A DNA stretch of 54,657 bases from Bacteroidota bacterium (GTDB lineage: Bacteria > Bacteroidota > Bacteroidia > NS11-12g > UBA955): the NCBI GenBank assembly GCA_027621365.1, contig JAQCBH010000005.1, forward strand, positions 1-54,657. Reading direction: 5' to 3'. The translations under genes and the position numbers were made by a program. The notes under the pieces are model-generated. The model saw only the letters and a program-made list of their open reading frames with translations. It was not told where the DNA came from and did not search any database. Positions 42,917 to 50,201 of the stretch are shown here, piece by piece. Each line of letters starts with the position of its first letter. The stretch's first letter is position 1.

Positions 42917-43864
42917 ATGTTCAAACGCCTGCTTTTGATTTTGTTGGGGATGGTTCTGGCCAAAGTCCAGGGCCAATTTGCCCCTGCAGCAGGACAGCCA
43001 GGCAGCACGGCCATCAAAGCCGATAGCACTTGTTTTAAAAGCTGGGCCCTGGAAGCCCAGATTGATAGAGGCTTGAAACAAATCAATTGGCCTGACTCAG
43101 GAACTGCATCGGTTGGCGATCCAGAAAACGCCACCGGTCCTTTCGGCAATGGATTGGTCAGTTTGGGCGATGCGGGCACAGCCACCTTGACCTTCGACCC
43201 TCCCATCAGCAACGGCCCTGGGTTTGATTTTGCCGTTTTCGAAAACGCCTTCAACGATAGCTTCCTGGAGCTGGCTCATGTGGAGGTAAGCAGCAATGGA
43301 ATCGATTGGGTTCGCTTTCCCAGCGAATCCTTGAGTTCAACTGATGTTCAAACCGGCGCCTTTGGCTTTACTCGGCCCGAGCGCATTCACCATTTAGCCG
43401 GAAAATACCGCAGCCCCTTTGGCACTCCCTTCGACTTGGAGGAACTCAAGGACAGTCAAGCCTTGGACCTGTCTTGGATTCCCTACGTGCGCCTCATCGA
43501 TGTCGTAGGAAGCATCGATTCTGCTTGGGGTAGTCGAGACTCAAAAGGCCGACTCATTAACGACCCTTGGCCCTCTCCCTTTCCCAGTTCCGGATTCGAC
43601 TTGGATGCTGTTGGAGTGATAAATAATACCTTATCCCTCAGATTTCAACGAACCGAATCCCATTGTTATTACAATACAGCAACTCACACATTATTGAATT
43701 GTCCAGCTCAATCGGGCTACTTATTTACACCTGCCGGCTTGCTTATTAGGGAAAAAGCTGACATCCAAAACTTTTGGCGCTTGCCTGAACTGAAAAACGG
43801 GATATATATTTTCCTGAGTACCAATGGCAGTAGCCATCGTTTTATCGTTCAAAGCGTCAATTGA
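42917..43864 (+). CDS. Secreted cell-surface protein, C-terminal part AT-rich and T9SS-tail-like
   Basis: A 315-residue protein with a signal peptide (Lys-Arg, long Leu core, cleavage after Val-Gln-Gly-Gln or close). The N-terminal two thirds are a beta-sandwich-like region with Val-Ser-Leu-Gly-Asp-Ala-Gly-Thr-Ala-Thr-Leu-Thr-Phe and Asp-Phe-Ala-Val-Phe-Glu-Asn-Ala-Phe, seen in cell-surface proteins that lack a catalytic assignment. The last 45 residues (Leu-Phe-Thr-Pro-Ala-Gly-Leu-Leu, then Lys-Asn-Gly-Ile-Tyr-Ile-Phe-Leu) resemble a degenerate type A T9SS tail. From about 43610 the base composition becomes AT-rich and stays so through the next gene. It begins 2 bases after the FTCD stop. 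Its 3' end overlaps the convergent hydrolase by 8 bases. Confidence 0.8.
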   Translation: MFKRLLLILLGMVLAKVQGQFAPAAGQPGSTAIKADSTCFKSWALEAQIDRGLKQINWPDSGTASVGDPENATGPFGNGLVSLGDAGTATLTFDPPISNGPGFDFAVFENAFNDSFLELAHVEVSSNGIDWVRFPSESLSSTDVQTGAFGFTRPERIHHLAGKYRSPFGTPFDLEELKDSQALDLSWIPYVRLIDVVGSIDSAWGSRDSKGRLINDPWPSPFPSSGFDLDAVGVINNTLSLRFQRTESHCYYNTATHTLLNCPAQSGYLFTPAGLLIREKADIQNFWRLPELKNGIYIFLSTNGSSHRFIVQSVN

Positions 43865-44978
43865 GCAAGCTCACCATTACAGCAGTTGGCAACCAATCAT
43901 TTATGTCATTGGTGAGCACACAATACATTTTATTTTCTTCAAGAGATCGCCAGAAATAAGTTCGAAATCCTTTCCACCATCCATTGTGATAGACCCACTT
44001 ATGGCCATCAATAACCTTCATCCTCCAACCAAGGCCGTAAGATGCACCATTGTTATCGGTATCTACTTGAGGTGAATACATTAATTCTTTGGATGTTGAA
44101 TTCAAAATCAACTCTGAGCGAAGGGCTCTGTCGTATTTCAACATTTCAAAAACACTGCTATAAACACCCTTATCTCCTGTTGTTCCATTATGAGGCAAAT
44201 CCGTATATACCTTTCCGTTCATATATCCCTGAACAGGATATGTTTTCAATGAATTGGAATCAAAATCACAAATATGACTATTCAACATTCCTGCAGGTTT
44301 GAAAATAACATTTGTCACATATTTACGAAATCCGATGCCCGTCTTTCTCTCAATAATTAAAGCCAATAACACATAATTTGTATTGCTGTAATTATATCTA
44401 CCCGGACTTGCAAAGCTTTTGTACGAAAGAGAATTCATAAGTTTCAGCACATCTTCGTTGTACATGTGTTGATTGGGTGAAATACCATTGGGAACGGGGA
44501 GATTAAAATAATCGGGAAGGCCACTACTATGGGTGAGAAGATTCCAAATGGTTAAATTTTTTCTTTTAAAATCAGGCAGGTGCCAGTGAACAGAATCACG
44601 AATATTCAACAAACCCTCTTGTTGCATCTTTAAGAAACTAACACCTGTAAATGTTTTGCTGACAGAAGCTAATTGAAACAAATCATCAGGATTATTGGGT
44701 CTGCGCGTCGAAAAATTACTATACCCCAAAGCGCCAGACACTAAACTATCGTTTCGAAAGAACAAGTATGTGCCATTAAATTTCCCGTGTTTGTACTTTT
44801 CCGAGAAAAACGAATCAATTCTATTTTTGGTTACTTCATTTAACGGCGGAGCAAAATGAAAATCTTGGCCTACAGACGTTGTAGTATCTGAATCAACATT
44901 GTCTTTAACCGGGGATGATGCCGCAACAAAGAATAAACTTGATGAAACGATCAACAATAGCACAAATACCCATCTCAT
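43857..44978 (-). CDS. Serine hydrolase of the beta-lactamase/PBP-like S12 family, AT-rich
   Basis: A 373-residue exported serine hydrolase (peptidase family S12, class C beta-lactamase/PBP-like). The signal peptide covers about residues 1-20. The active-site Ser-Val-Ser-Lys (Ser105, Lys108) and the second motif Tyr-Ser-Asn (197-199) are intact. The third motif, usually His-x-Gly, seems to be His-Asn-Gly near 342-344, in Tyr-His-Asn-Gly-Trp-Trp. The family includes D-alanyl-D-alanine peptidases, esterases and other acyl hydrolases, so no antibiotic resistance is implied. The gene is markedly AT-rich (sampled lines about 35-37% G+C against about 50% next door), suggesting horizontal acquisition. 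A TATTTTTG element lies 5 bases before the ATG. Confidence 0.9.
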   Translation of the reverse strand: MRWVFVLLLIVSSSLFFVAASSPVKDNVDSDTTTSVGQDFHFAPPLNEVTKNRIDSFFSEKYKHGKFNGTYLFFRNDSLVSGALGYSNFSTRRPNNPDDLFQLASVSKTFTGVSFLKMQQEGLLNIRDSVHWHLPDFKRKNLTIWNLLTHSSGLPDYFNLPVPNGISPNQHMYNEDVLKLMNSLSYKSFASPGRYNYSNTNYVLLALIIERKTGIGFRKYVTNVIFKPAGMLNSHICDFDSNSLKTYPVQGYMNGKVYTDLPHNGTTGDKGVYSSVFEMLKYDRALRSELILNSTSKELMYSPQVDTDNNGASYGLGWRMKVIDGHKWVYHNGWWKGFRTYFWRSLEENKMYCVLTNDINDWLPTAVMVSLLN

Positions 44979-44983
44979 TCCGT

Positions 44984-44991
44984 CAAAAATA
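44984..44991 (-). promoter_or_regulatory. -7 element upstream of the S12 hydrolase
   Basis: TATTTTTG matches TAnnTTTG and ends 5 bases before the ATG at 44978. TTC is 21 bases further upstream. Confidence 0.45.
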
Positions 44992-45045
44992 CGAAAAACG
45001 TCTGCCTAAGCCGAACTTACTAACACGATAAATCCACAAAATACA

Positions 45046-45654
45046 TTACGGCACATTAAGGATTTTATGAGTTTGAAGTGATATACGCCATTGTGGATGG
45101 GCCTTTGCATAGTCCACCAACAAGGGCGCCATGCTGTCCCGTTTGTCCCACTCGGGTTGCAACAACAAAACACAGTCGTTGGATACCTGACCCGCATAGG
45201 TTTCGGCCCATTCGAAATCGCTCTTGTTGAAGACAATGATTTTCAATTCATCGGCTTTCGACAACTCAGTGGGCAAGGGCGCCTTGAATTTCTTGGGAGA
45301 CAAGGTCACCCAATCAAATTGGCCCCGAATTTCATGGGCCGCCGAAGTTTCTATGTGAACCGCCAATCCTCGATCATGCAAGGCCTCGCACAAGGCAGTC
45401 AAATCATACATCGCCGGCTCCCCTCCAGTTATGACGACCAAATTCGCACCTGAGGCCTGCGCATCTTCGGCCATTTGAGCAACCGAAACGCGGGGATAGC
45501 CACTGGCGTCCCAGCTCTCTTTCACGTCGCACCAAACACAGCCCACATCACAACCTGCCAAACGAATGAAATAGGCCGCTTTTCCCGCGTGCACTCCCTC
45601 ACCTTGAACGGTGTAGAAGGCCTCCATCAAGGGCAAGTCCAAGGCCATGTTCAT
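45046..45654 (-). CDS. queE: 7-carboxy-7-deazaguanine synthase
   Basis: Radical SAM enzyme that contracts carboxy-tetrahydropterin to 7-carboxy-7-deazaguanine on the queuosine pathway. The 202-residue chain has the cluster motif Cys-Asp-Val-Gly-Cys-Val-Trp-Cys (Cys-x3-Cys-x2-Cys, about 35-42), Glu-Ala-Phe-Tyr-Thr-Val-Gln-Gly-Glu-Gly at about 11-20, Ile-Thr-Gly-Gly-Glu-Pro near 74-79, and the C-terminal Gln-Thr-His-Lys, all hallmarks of QueE. The short length matches the compact Bacteroidota type. It overlaps the end of folD as ATGA and is cotranscribed with it. QueC and QueD are not in the window. Confidence 0.93.
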   Translation of the reverse strand: MNMALDLPLMEAFYTVQGEGVHAGKAAYFIRLAGCDVGCVWCDVKESWDASGYPRVSVAQMAEDAQASGANLVVITGGEPAMYDLTALCEALHDRGLAVHIETSAAHEIRGQFDWVTLSPKKFKAPLPTELSKADELKIIVFNKSDFEWAETYAGQVSNDCVLLLQPEWDKRDSMAPLLVDYAKAHPQWRISLQTHKILNVP

Positions 45655-46541
45655 CAGGCGTTTTGAACCTTGCGCTCGAAAGCTTGGAGGGTATTCATCA
45701 TCAACCCAGAAATGGTCATGGGGCCTACTCCTCCTGGCACGGGGGTAATGGCTGATGCGATGGGGCTTACCTCTGCATAGTTGACATCACCCGTCAAACG
45801 CCATCCGCGCTCGCGAGAAGCATCGTCCACTCGGGTGGTTCCTACATCAATCACGACCGCTCCGGGCTTCACCAAATCTGCGCCAACGAACTCGGGCTTG
45901 CCCAAGGCAACGACCAAAATATCGGCTTGGCGGGTATACTCAGCCAGATTTCGAGTTCGGCTGTGGCAGAGGGTCACCGTCGCATTTCCGGTATCTGAAC
46001 TATCGCTCAATAGCAAGCTCATGGGTCTACCCACGATGTTGCTTCGGCCCAGAACAACGACGTGTTTGCCACTGGTTTCAATGCCATAATGCTTCAACAT
46101 CAAGGTGATTCCATAAGGGGTAGCAGGTTTAACACCTGGATTTCCTTTGGCCAATTTGCCCATGTTGATATCGTGAAACCCATCGACATCCATGTCCGTA
46201 TGAATGGCGTGAGTCACCACTTCCTCGTCAATGTGCTTGGGCAAAGGCAATTGAACGATCAAGCCGTCGTACTGATCATCGCCGTTGATGCGATCAATTT
46301 CTTTGAGCAATTCCTCTTGGCTAATGCTGGCATCAAAGCGCATGATGCTCGAATCAAAGCCCACGGTTTCACAGGCTTTCTCTTTAGCCCCAACATAGGT
46401 TTGACTAGCGCCATCATTTCCCACCAAAATGGCGACCAAATGAGGCACGCGGCCTGTTTGGGCTTTCAATTCCGCCACACGGGCTGCAATTTTCTCATTC
46501 AGGCTTAGGGAAACCTCTTTTCCACTCAGTATTTGCGGCAT
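45654..46541 (-). CDS. folD: Bifunctional methylenetetrahydrofolate dehydrogenase/methenyltetrahydrofolate cyclohydrolase
   Basis: Cytosolic enzyme that oxidises methylene-THF to methenyl-THF with NADP and hydrolyses it to 10-formyl-THF, supplying purines and initiator Met-tRNA. At 295 residues it has the substrate-site Tyr-Val-Gly-Ala-Lys-Glu-Lys-Ala (with the Lys of the cyclohydrolase) near 51-58, Leu-Pro-Leu-Pro-Lys-His near 98-103, the NADP Rossmann motif Gly-Arg-Ser-x-Ile-Val-Gly-Arg-Pro near 165-173, and the C-terminal Thr-Pro-Val-Pro-Gly-Gly-Val-Gly-Pro-Met-Thr. All are conserved. It has its own promoter between mutS2 and itself, with a TATTTTTG just 4 bases before the ATG. Confidence 0.96.
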   Translation of the reverse strand: MPQILSGKEVSLSLNEKIAARVAELKAQTGRVPHLVAILVGNDGASQTYVGAKEKACETVGFDSSIMRFDASISQEELLKEIDRINGDDQYDGLIVQLPLPKHIDEEVVTHAIHTDMDVDGFHDINMGKLAKGNPGVKPATPYGITLMLKHYGIETSGKHVVVLGRSNIVGRPMSLLLSDSSDTGNATVTLCHSRTRNLAEYTRQADILVVALGKPEFVGADLVKPGAVVIDVGTTRVDDASRERGWRLTGDVNYAEVSPIASAITPVPGGVGPMTISGLMMNTLQAFERKVQNA

Positions 46542-46545
46542 GATG

Positions 46546-46572
46546 CAAAAATACGCAATCAGAGCAATTCAA
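46546..46572 (-). promoter_or_regulatory. Promoter of folD-queE, probably leaderless
   Basis: TTG (46570-46572 on the minus strand) is followed after 16 bases by TATTTTTG (46546-46553), then 4 bases to the ATG at 46541. The spacing is a little short. It overlaps the 3' end of mutS2. Confidence 0.55.
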
Positions 46573-48967
46573 TGCGGGTCACTCCGTCGCCGCCAAATTG
46601 TTCGCTTTCGTGCTCAAAACTCTTGATGTACGAGAGGGTTTTGAACAGCTCCCTCAAGGCCTTTTTCAAAGCCCCTGTGCCGCGGCCATGTACCACCTTC
46701 AATGAGCGGTTGCCCAAGGTGTAGGCTTCGTCAAGCCACAATTTGACGCGAGCCAAGGTTTCGTCTTGCCTTAAGCCTCTCACGTCCAAGACTTCAGAGA
46801 ATTGCTGCTGCTTTTCCACCCAGTTGTATCCGCTTGTTCCCCGAGCTTGTTTTTTCTTCTGTCGATTGGATTGCGCTGGCCCCAGTTCCGATTTGGGCAC
46901 CCACATCTTCAACAATCCAAAAGCCACCAGTGCTTTGTCTTTGCCTAGTTCCAATACCTCCCCTTCTTGGTCGCTCTTCAAACTTCGCACCATCAGACCG
47001 GGTATGAGTTTATTGGGATCAATGGGCTGGGGTTTTTCTTCTTTTGTCTCGGCAGCCGGAAGCGACTGAAGTCGTTTTTGGCTCTGAGTCTCGACCTTGG
47101 CTTTGAATGAGTTCAATTCATTGCGGGCCTTTTGGGTCTTTTGTTTATCAGCCCCGTGCTCGCGAATGACCCGTATGGTTTGTTCAATTTGCTGATTGGC
47201 CTCTGACATCAGTCGCTGAGCATCGGCCTTGGCTTGTGCCAATACATCGCGACGCTTGTCTTGCAGCTTGTTTTTAAGAGCCAAGTACTCGGATTGCAAC
47301 AGCTGCAAATCCTCTTCCTTTTTGCGAACCGAATGCAGACGCTCTTCTAGCTCCTGGGTTTGACGTTCCACTTGCAACATCAAGTCTTCCGTGCGGCCCA
47401 TTTGCTTGCCAGAAAGCTGCTCAATGCGCTTCATCCAGCGGGAATCGAATCCGGTTTTGCGCATCAATTCCAAGGCGAAGGAGGAACCCGGTTTGCCGCT
47501 GATCAAACGATACAAGGGTTTTAACTCGCGTGCATCATAGGCCATGCTTGCCTGAAGAACCTGTGGCTGGTCCATGCCCCATTCGCGAAGCTGACTGAAG
47601 TGGGTCGTCGCGATGGCAAAGGCCCCCTTTTCCGAAAGGGTCTCCATCACTGCCTGAGCAATGGGAGCCCCAAATCTAGGATCGGTTCCCGCTCCTACCT
47701 CATCAAATCCCAACATGGCTTTGGCTGAAGCGGCCCCCAACATGGCATTCAGGTTCTGCAAATGAGCCGAAAAGGTGCTCAGACCCTCTTCCAAACTCTG
47801 TCCATCTCCACAATCAATGGCCAAGACATCAAACAAGCCCAACCGCGAATTGGAACGAGCCGTCACATACAAGCCGCATTGCAACATGTACTGAAGAAGC
47901 AGTATGGTTTTCAAAACCACACTTTTACCACCGGCGTTAGGCCCTGAGACGACCAGCAAGCGCGACTCTCCCATGTCCAAGTTCAACGGAATCACGGCGT
48001 TGTTTTGACGCTGCAGTTCGCTGCGCATTCCAGGGTGAACGGCGTCGATCCATTTCAAGCCTTGATTGCTCGGATCCAATTCTGGCCTCTCGGCACTCTG
48101 CTGATGAACCCAATCGGCCTTGGCCCTTCGAAAATCGGCTTCGCCCAAACCGTGCATGGCTTGAAGCAAATCATCCTTGAAAGGGGCCAATGCCTTGGTC
48201 AAGCTGCGCAGAATGCGGTCGCGCTCTCGACGGCGCTCGGCGAACAATTCCTTCAGGTGGTTGTTCAATTCCAGCAACTCTCCAGGCTCGATGTACAAGA
48301 CCTTTCCTGTCGCCGATATGTCTTTCACAAAGCCTTTGACCTTGCGCTTGTGCTCGGCCATAATGGGCAAAACCAAACGCTCCTCGCGAACGGTAATTTC
48401 TGTTTCTGCGGTATACCCCAGCTCCTTGTACTGACGGTACAACTGACGCATACGGGTACGGCCTTCTCGTTCCAATCGATTGATCTCTCCACTCAACTTG
48501 GCGTACAAGGGAGAAGCCTGCGGCTTGAGTTGCGCCTTTTCATCAATGGCGGCTAAAATCCCCAAGGCCACGTCTTTCATGCTTGGCATGGCGGGGAACA
48601 AAGCCAAGGTCAGGGGGAACTCTTCGCGGCGAGTTGACAAGGTTCGGTGAGCCTTCAAATGGGCTTCTGCCACCTTGGCAATTCGAAACAATGCCATTTC
48701 CTCTAGAGCAAAATTCTCAATGGCCAGGTGAAGCAAATAAGGCCCGATATCGTCGGTTTCGGCAAACAGGAAAAACGAAGGAACCTGGTCTTGAATTTGA
48801 ATGGCTTCGCCCAGGGCATCCAAACGAAAGGTCAATTCATCTTCCTGAGTGGCCATCTCCATTTCCGCGACCTTGTTTCGCGAAACCTGATAGCGACAGA
48901 GTTCGGCCAGCGACTCGCGTATGCGGTCAAAGCCCAATGTCTGTTCGAAATTCTGCGGATACTTCAC
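46559..48967 (-). CDS. mutS2: MutS2 family ATPase with Smr domain
   Basis: An 802-residue MutS2. The family has been tied to anti-recombination and, in Firmicutes, to rescue of collided ribosomes (RqcU). The clamp region runs to about 300. The Walker A is Gly-Pro-Asn-Ala-Gly-Gly-Lys-Ser (342-349), and Walker B is Asp-Glu-Val-Gly-Ala-Gly-Thr-Asp-Pro. A long Glu/Lys/Gln-rich coiled coil follows (about 500-640), then a KOW-like segment. The C-terminal Smr domain keeps Leu-Asp-Val-Arg-Gly (Leu-Asp-x-Arg) and His-Gly-Arg-Gly-Thr-Gly. The mismatch-recognition N-terminal domain of MutS is absent, as expected. The GTG start at 48967 overlaps the stop of the DUF4296 gene (GTGA); an ATG further upstream (49027) is less likely. 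Confidence 0.94.
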   Translation of the reverse strand: MKYPQNFEQTLGFDRIRESLAELCRYQVSRNKVAEMEMATQEDELTFRLDALGEAIQIQDQVPSFFLFAETDDIGPYLLHLAIENFALEEMALFRIAKVAEAHLKAHRTLSTRREEFPLTLALFPAMPSMKDVALGILAAIDEKAQLKPQASPLYAKLSGEINRLEREGRTRMRQLYRQYKELGYTAETEITVREERLVLPIMAEHKRKVKGFVKDISATGKVLYIEPGELLELNNHLKELFAERRRERDRILRSLTKALAPFKDDLLQAMHGLGEADFRRAKADWVHQQSAERPELDPSNQGLKWIDAVHPGMRSELQRQNNAVIPLNLDMGESRLLVVSGPNAGGKSVVLKTILLLQYMLQCGLYVTARSNSRLGLFDVLAIDCGDGQSLEEGLSTFSAHLQNLNAMLGAASAKAMLGFDEVGAGTDPRFGAPIAQAVMETLSEKGAFAIATTHFSQLREWGMDQPQVLQASMAYDARELKPLYRLISGKPGSSFALELMRKTGFDSRWMKRIEQLSGKQMGRTEDLMLQVERQTQELEERLHSVRKKEEDLQLLQSEYLALKNKLQDKRRDVLAQAKADAQRLMSEANQQIEQTIRVIREHGADKQKTQKARNELNSFKAKVETQSQKRLQSLPAAETKEEKPQPIDPNKLIPGLMVRSLKSDQEGEVLELGKDKALVAFGLLKMWVPKSELGPAQSNRQKKKQARGTSGYNWVEKQQQFSEVLDVRGLRQDETLARVKLWLDEAYTLGNRSLKVVHGRGTGALKKALRELFKTLSYIKSFEHESEQFGGDGVTRIELL

Positions 48968-49302
48968 GGATGTTTTTCTCGGCGTTTGAGCTCTTGGTTT
49001 TGCAATTCCGTTATCACTCCTTCCCAAACCTTGGCGTATTCATCGGGGTGCGCTTTGTACCAGCGAAGCGCCGGATAAAATTGTCCCGTATCCATTCCAT
49101 GTTTGGCCAACACAAATCGATAATCGCGCAGCCAAGCAGAGTCAGGCAATACTCCAAAATTGTACTGCTGTTGCTGACCCGCCTCCAACAATACGGCATC
49201 AACCAAAACCTGCTTCATTTCGTCTGAAGACAAGCTGGGGCCTTGTTGGCAGGAAGCCAAGAAGCAAAGCAAAAGAAAGGCCGTATTTTTGAGCGTTCCC
49301 AC
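48964..49302 (-). CDS. DUF4296 family lipoprotein
   Basis: A 112-residue protein with a type II signal (Leu-Leu-Cys-Phe-Leu-Ala-Ser-Cys, lipidated Cys at about 18). The remainder is helical and polar with Glu-Met-Lys-Gln-Val-Leu-Val-Asp, Phe-Gly-Val-Leu-Pro and Phe-Tyr-Pro-Ala-Leu-Arg-Trp-Tyr-Lys, matching DUF4296, a Bacteroidota lipoprotein family of unknown function. The start codon is GTG at 49302, 7 bases after a TACCTTTG element; there is no ATG nearby. Its TGA overlaps the mutS2 GTG, so the two are translated in tandem. Confidence 0.85.
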   Translation of the reverse strand: MGTLKNTAFLLLCFLASCQQGPSLSSDEMKQVLVDAVLLEAGQQQQYNFGVLPDSAWLRDYRFVLAKHGMDTGQFYPALRWYKAHPDEYAKVWEGVITELQNQELKRREKHP

Positions 49303-49309
49303 TGACTTT

Positions 49310-49317
49310 CAAAGGTA
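49310..49317 (-). promoter_or_regulatory. -7 element upstream of the DUF4296-mutS2 unit
   Basis: TACCTTTG on the minus strand ends 7 bases before the GTG at 49302. The gap to divergent yggS is only 22 bases, so any -33 box lies inside the start of yggS. Confidence 0.5.
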
Positions 49318-49324
49318 GCCAAAA

Positions 49325-49975
49325 ATGAACCGCATTGCCGAGAACCTAAACCGCTTGAAAGCGAATATTGATAACAAGGCCACCTTGGTGGTGGTCAGCA
49401 AATACCGAAGCATCGAAGAGATTCAGGCGGCCTACGATGCCGGTCAACGGCACTTTGCCGAAAATCGGGTTCAAGCCTTGTTGGAGAGAGCCGAAGCCCT
49501 TCCTCGAGATATTCACTGGCATTTGATCGGGCATCTGCAAACCAACAAAGTCAAGTACATCGCTCCCTTCGTTCATTTGATTCACTCGGTCGACAGCATC
49601 AAATTGCTGGAAACGATTCAAAAGGAAGCCGAAAAACAAGGTCGAGTGATTCCGTTTTTGGCGCAGTTGCACGTGGCGCAAGAAGAGAGCAAGTTTGGCA
49701 TCAGCCCAGCCGATTTCCCCTCCTTCCAAGAAGCCGTTTTAGCGGGCAACTTCCCCAACACCGAATGGAAAGGACTAATGGCTATGGCCACCTTTAGCGA
49801 CGATGAAAATTTGGTCAAAGGAGAATTTCGCAGGGCTAAGCAGTTGTACGACGAGTGCAAAAAGAACATGAGCTCAAGCTTTGATACACTGTCAATGGGA
49901 ATGAGTGGCGACTACGCCTGGGCCATTCAAGAAGGCAGCAATTTGGTTCGAGTAGGGTCGGCTGTTTTTGCTTGA
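49325..49975 (+). CDS. yggS: YggS family pyridoxal phosphate homeostasis protein
   Basis: A 216-residue PLP-binding protein of the alanine-racemase-like fold that buffers free PLP and affects amino-acid and vitamin B6 balance. The PLP lysine is in Val-Val-Ser-Lys (Lys26). Phe-Ala-Glu-Asn-Arg near 45-49, His-Leu-Ile-Gly-His-Leu-Gln-Thr-Asn-Lys near 64-73, and Ser-Met-Gly-Met-Ser-Gly-Asp-Tyr near 190-197 are all conserved. It has no catalytic second domain, as usual. Divergent from the DUF4296 gene. The last codons (Ala-Val-Phe-Ala, stop) are echoed in a short repeat 76 bases downstream. Confidence 0.94.
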   Translation: MNRIAENLNRLKANIDNKATLVVVSKYRSIEEIQAAYDAGQRHFAENRVQALLERAEALPRDIHWHLIGHLQTNKVKYIAPFVHLIHSVDSIKLLETIQKEAEKQGRVIPFLAQLHVAQEESKFGISPADFPSFQEAVLAGNFPNTEWKGLMAMATFSDDENLVKGEFRRAKQLYDECKKNMSSSFDTLSMGMSGDYAWAIQEGSNLVRVGSAVFA

Positions 49976-50051
49976 TCTTTCGCTTGGGGGAAGTCGAGCT
50001 GCGCATGGCCGCTTGCAAGCCCTTCCGAACGAAGAGGCCGTTTTTGCTTGA
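49964..50051 (+). repeat. 12-base direct repeat at the end of yggS
   Basis: GTTTTTGCTTGA occurs at 49964-49975 (covering the end of yggS including its stop) and again at 50040-50051, with a period of 76 bases. Sequence flanking the two copies is only loosely similar. This may be a leftover of an old duplication. Confidence 0.4.
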
Positions 50052-50142
50052 ACATAATGCTCGGGGCACTTAGCCCGGGTATGGCCAACTGTAATCCGTT
50101 GCGAAGGCAGTGACTGGGCAAGGCAATGGCACCAAAGATTAT
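49976..50142. other. Gene-free stretch between yggS and dnaN
   Basis: About 165 bases without a credible gene. They hold the second copy of the 12-base repeat and a weak stem-loop (about 50020-50038, Cys-Thr-Thr-Cys-type arms CCTTC/GAAGAGG) followed by TTTTT at 50041-50045 that could end yggS transcription. Nothing else was seen. Confidence 0.4.
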
Positions 50143-50175
50143 AAAAAAGTCCCGAGCTCAAAAGAACCCGGGACT
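50143..50175 (-). terminator. Intrinsic terminator of dnaN
   Basis: A stem AGTCCCG (50148-50154) with CGGGACT (50169-50175) is followed on the minus strand by a U-rich tract (A run 50143-50148). It lies 27 bases after the dnaN stop. On the plus strand no T tract follows, so it acts mainly for dnaN. Confidence 0.8.
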
Positions 50176-50201
50176 CTATACACTTACAGGTAAATTTAGA
50201 T

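Noticed and set aside
43857-44978. Calling the S12 hydrolase a beta-lactamase resistance gene
   Set aside because: S12 motifs are shared by peptidases and esterases; nothing in the sequence indicates antibiotic hydrolysis.
49976-50201. Possible small gene or RNA gene between yggS and dnaN
   Set aside because: No cloverleaf, no conserved small-RNA shape and no plausible short protein were found; only a terminator and a short repeat.
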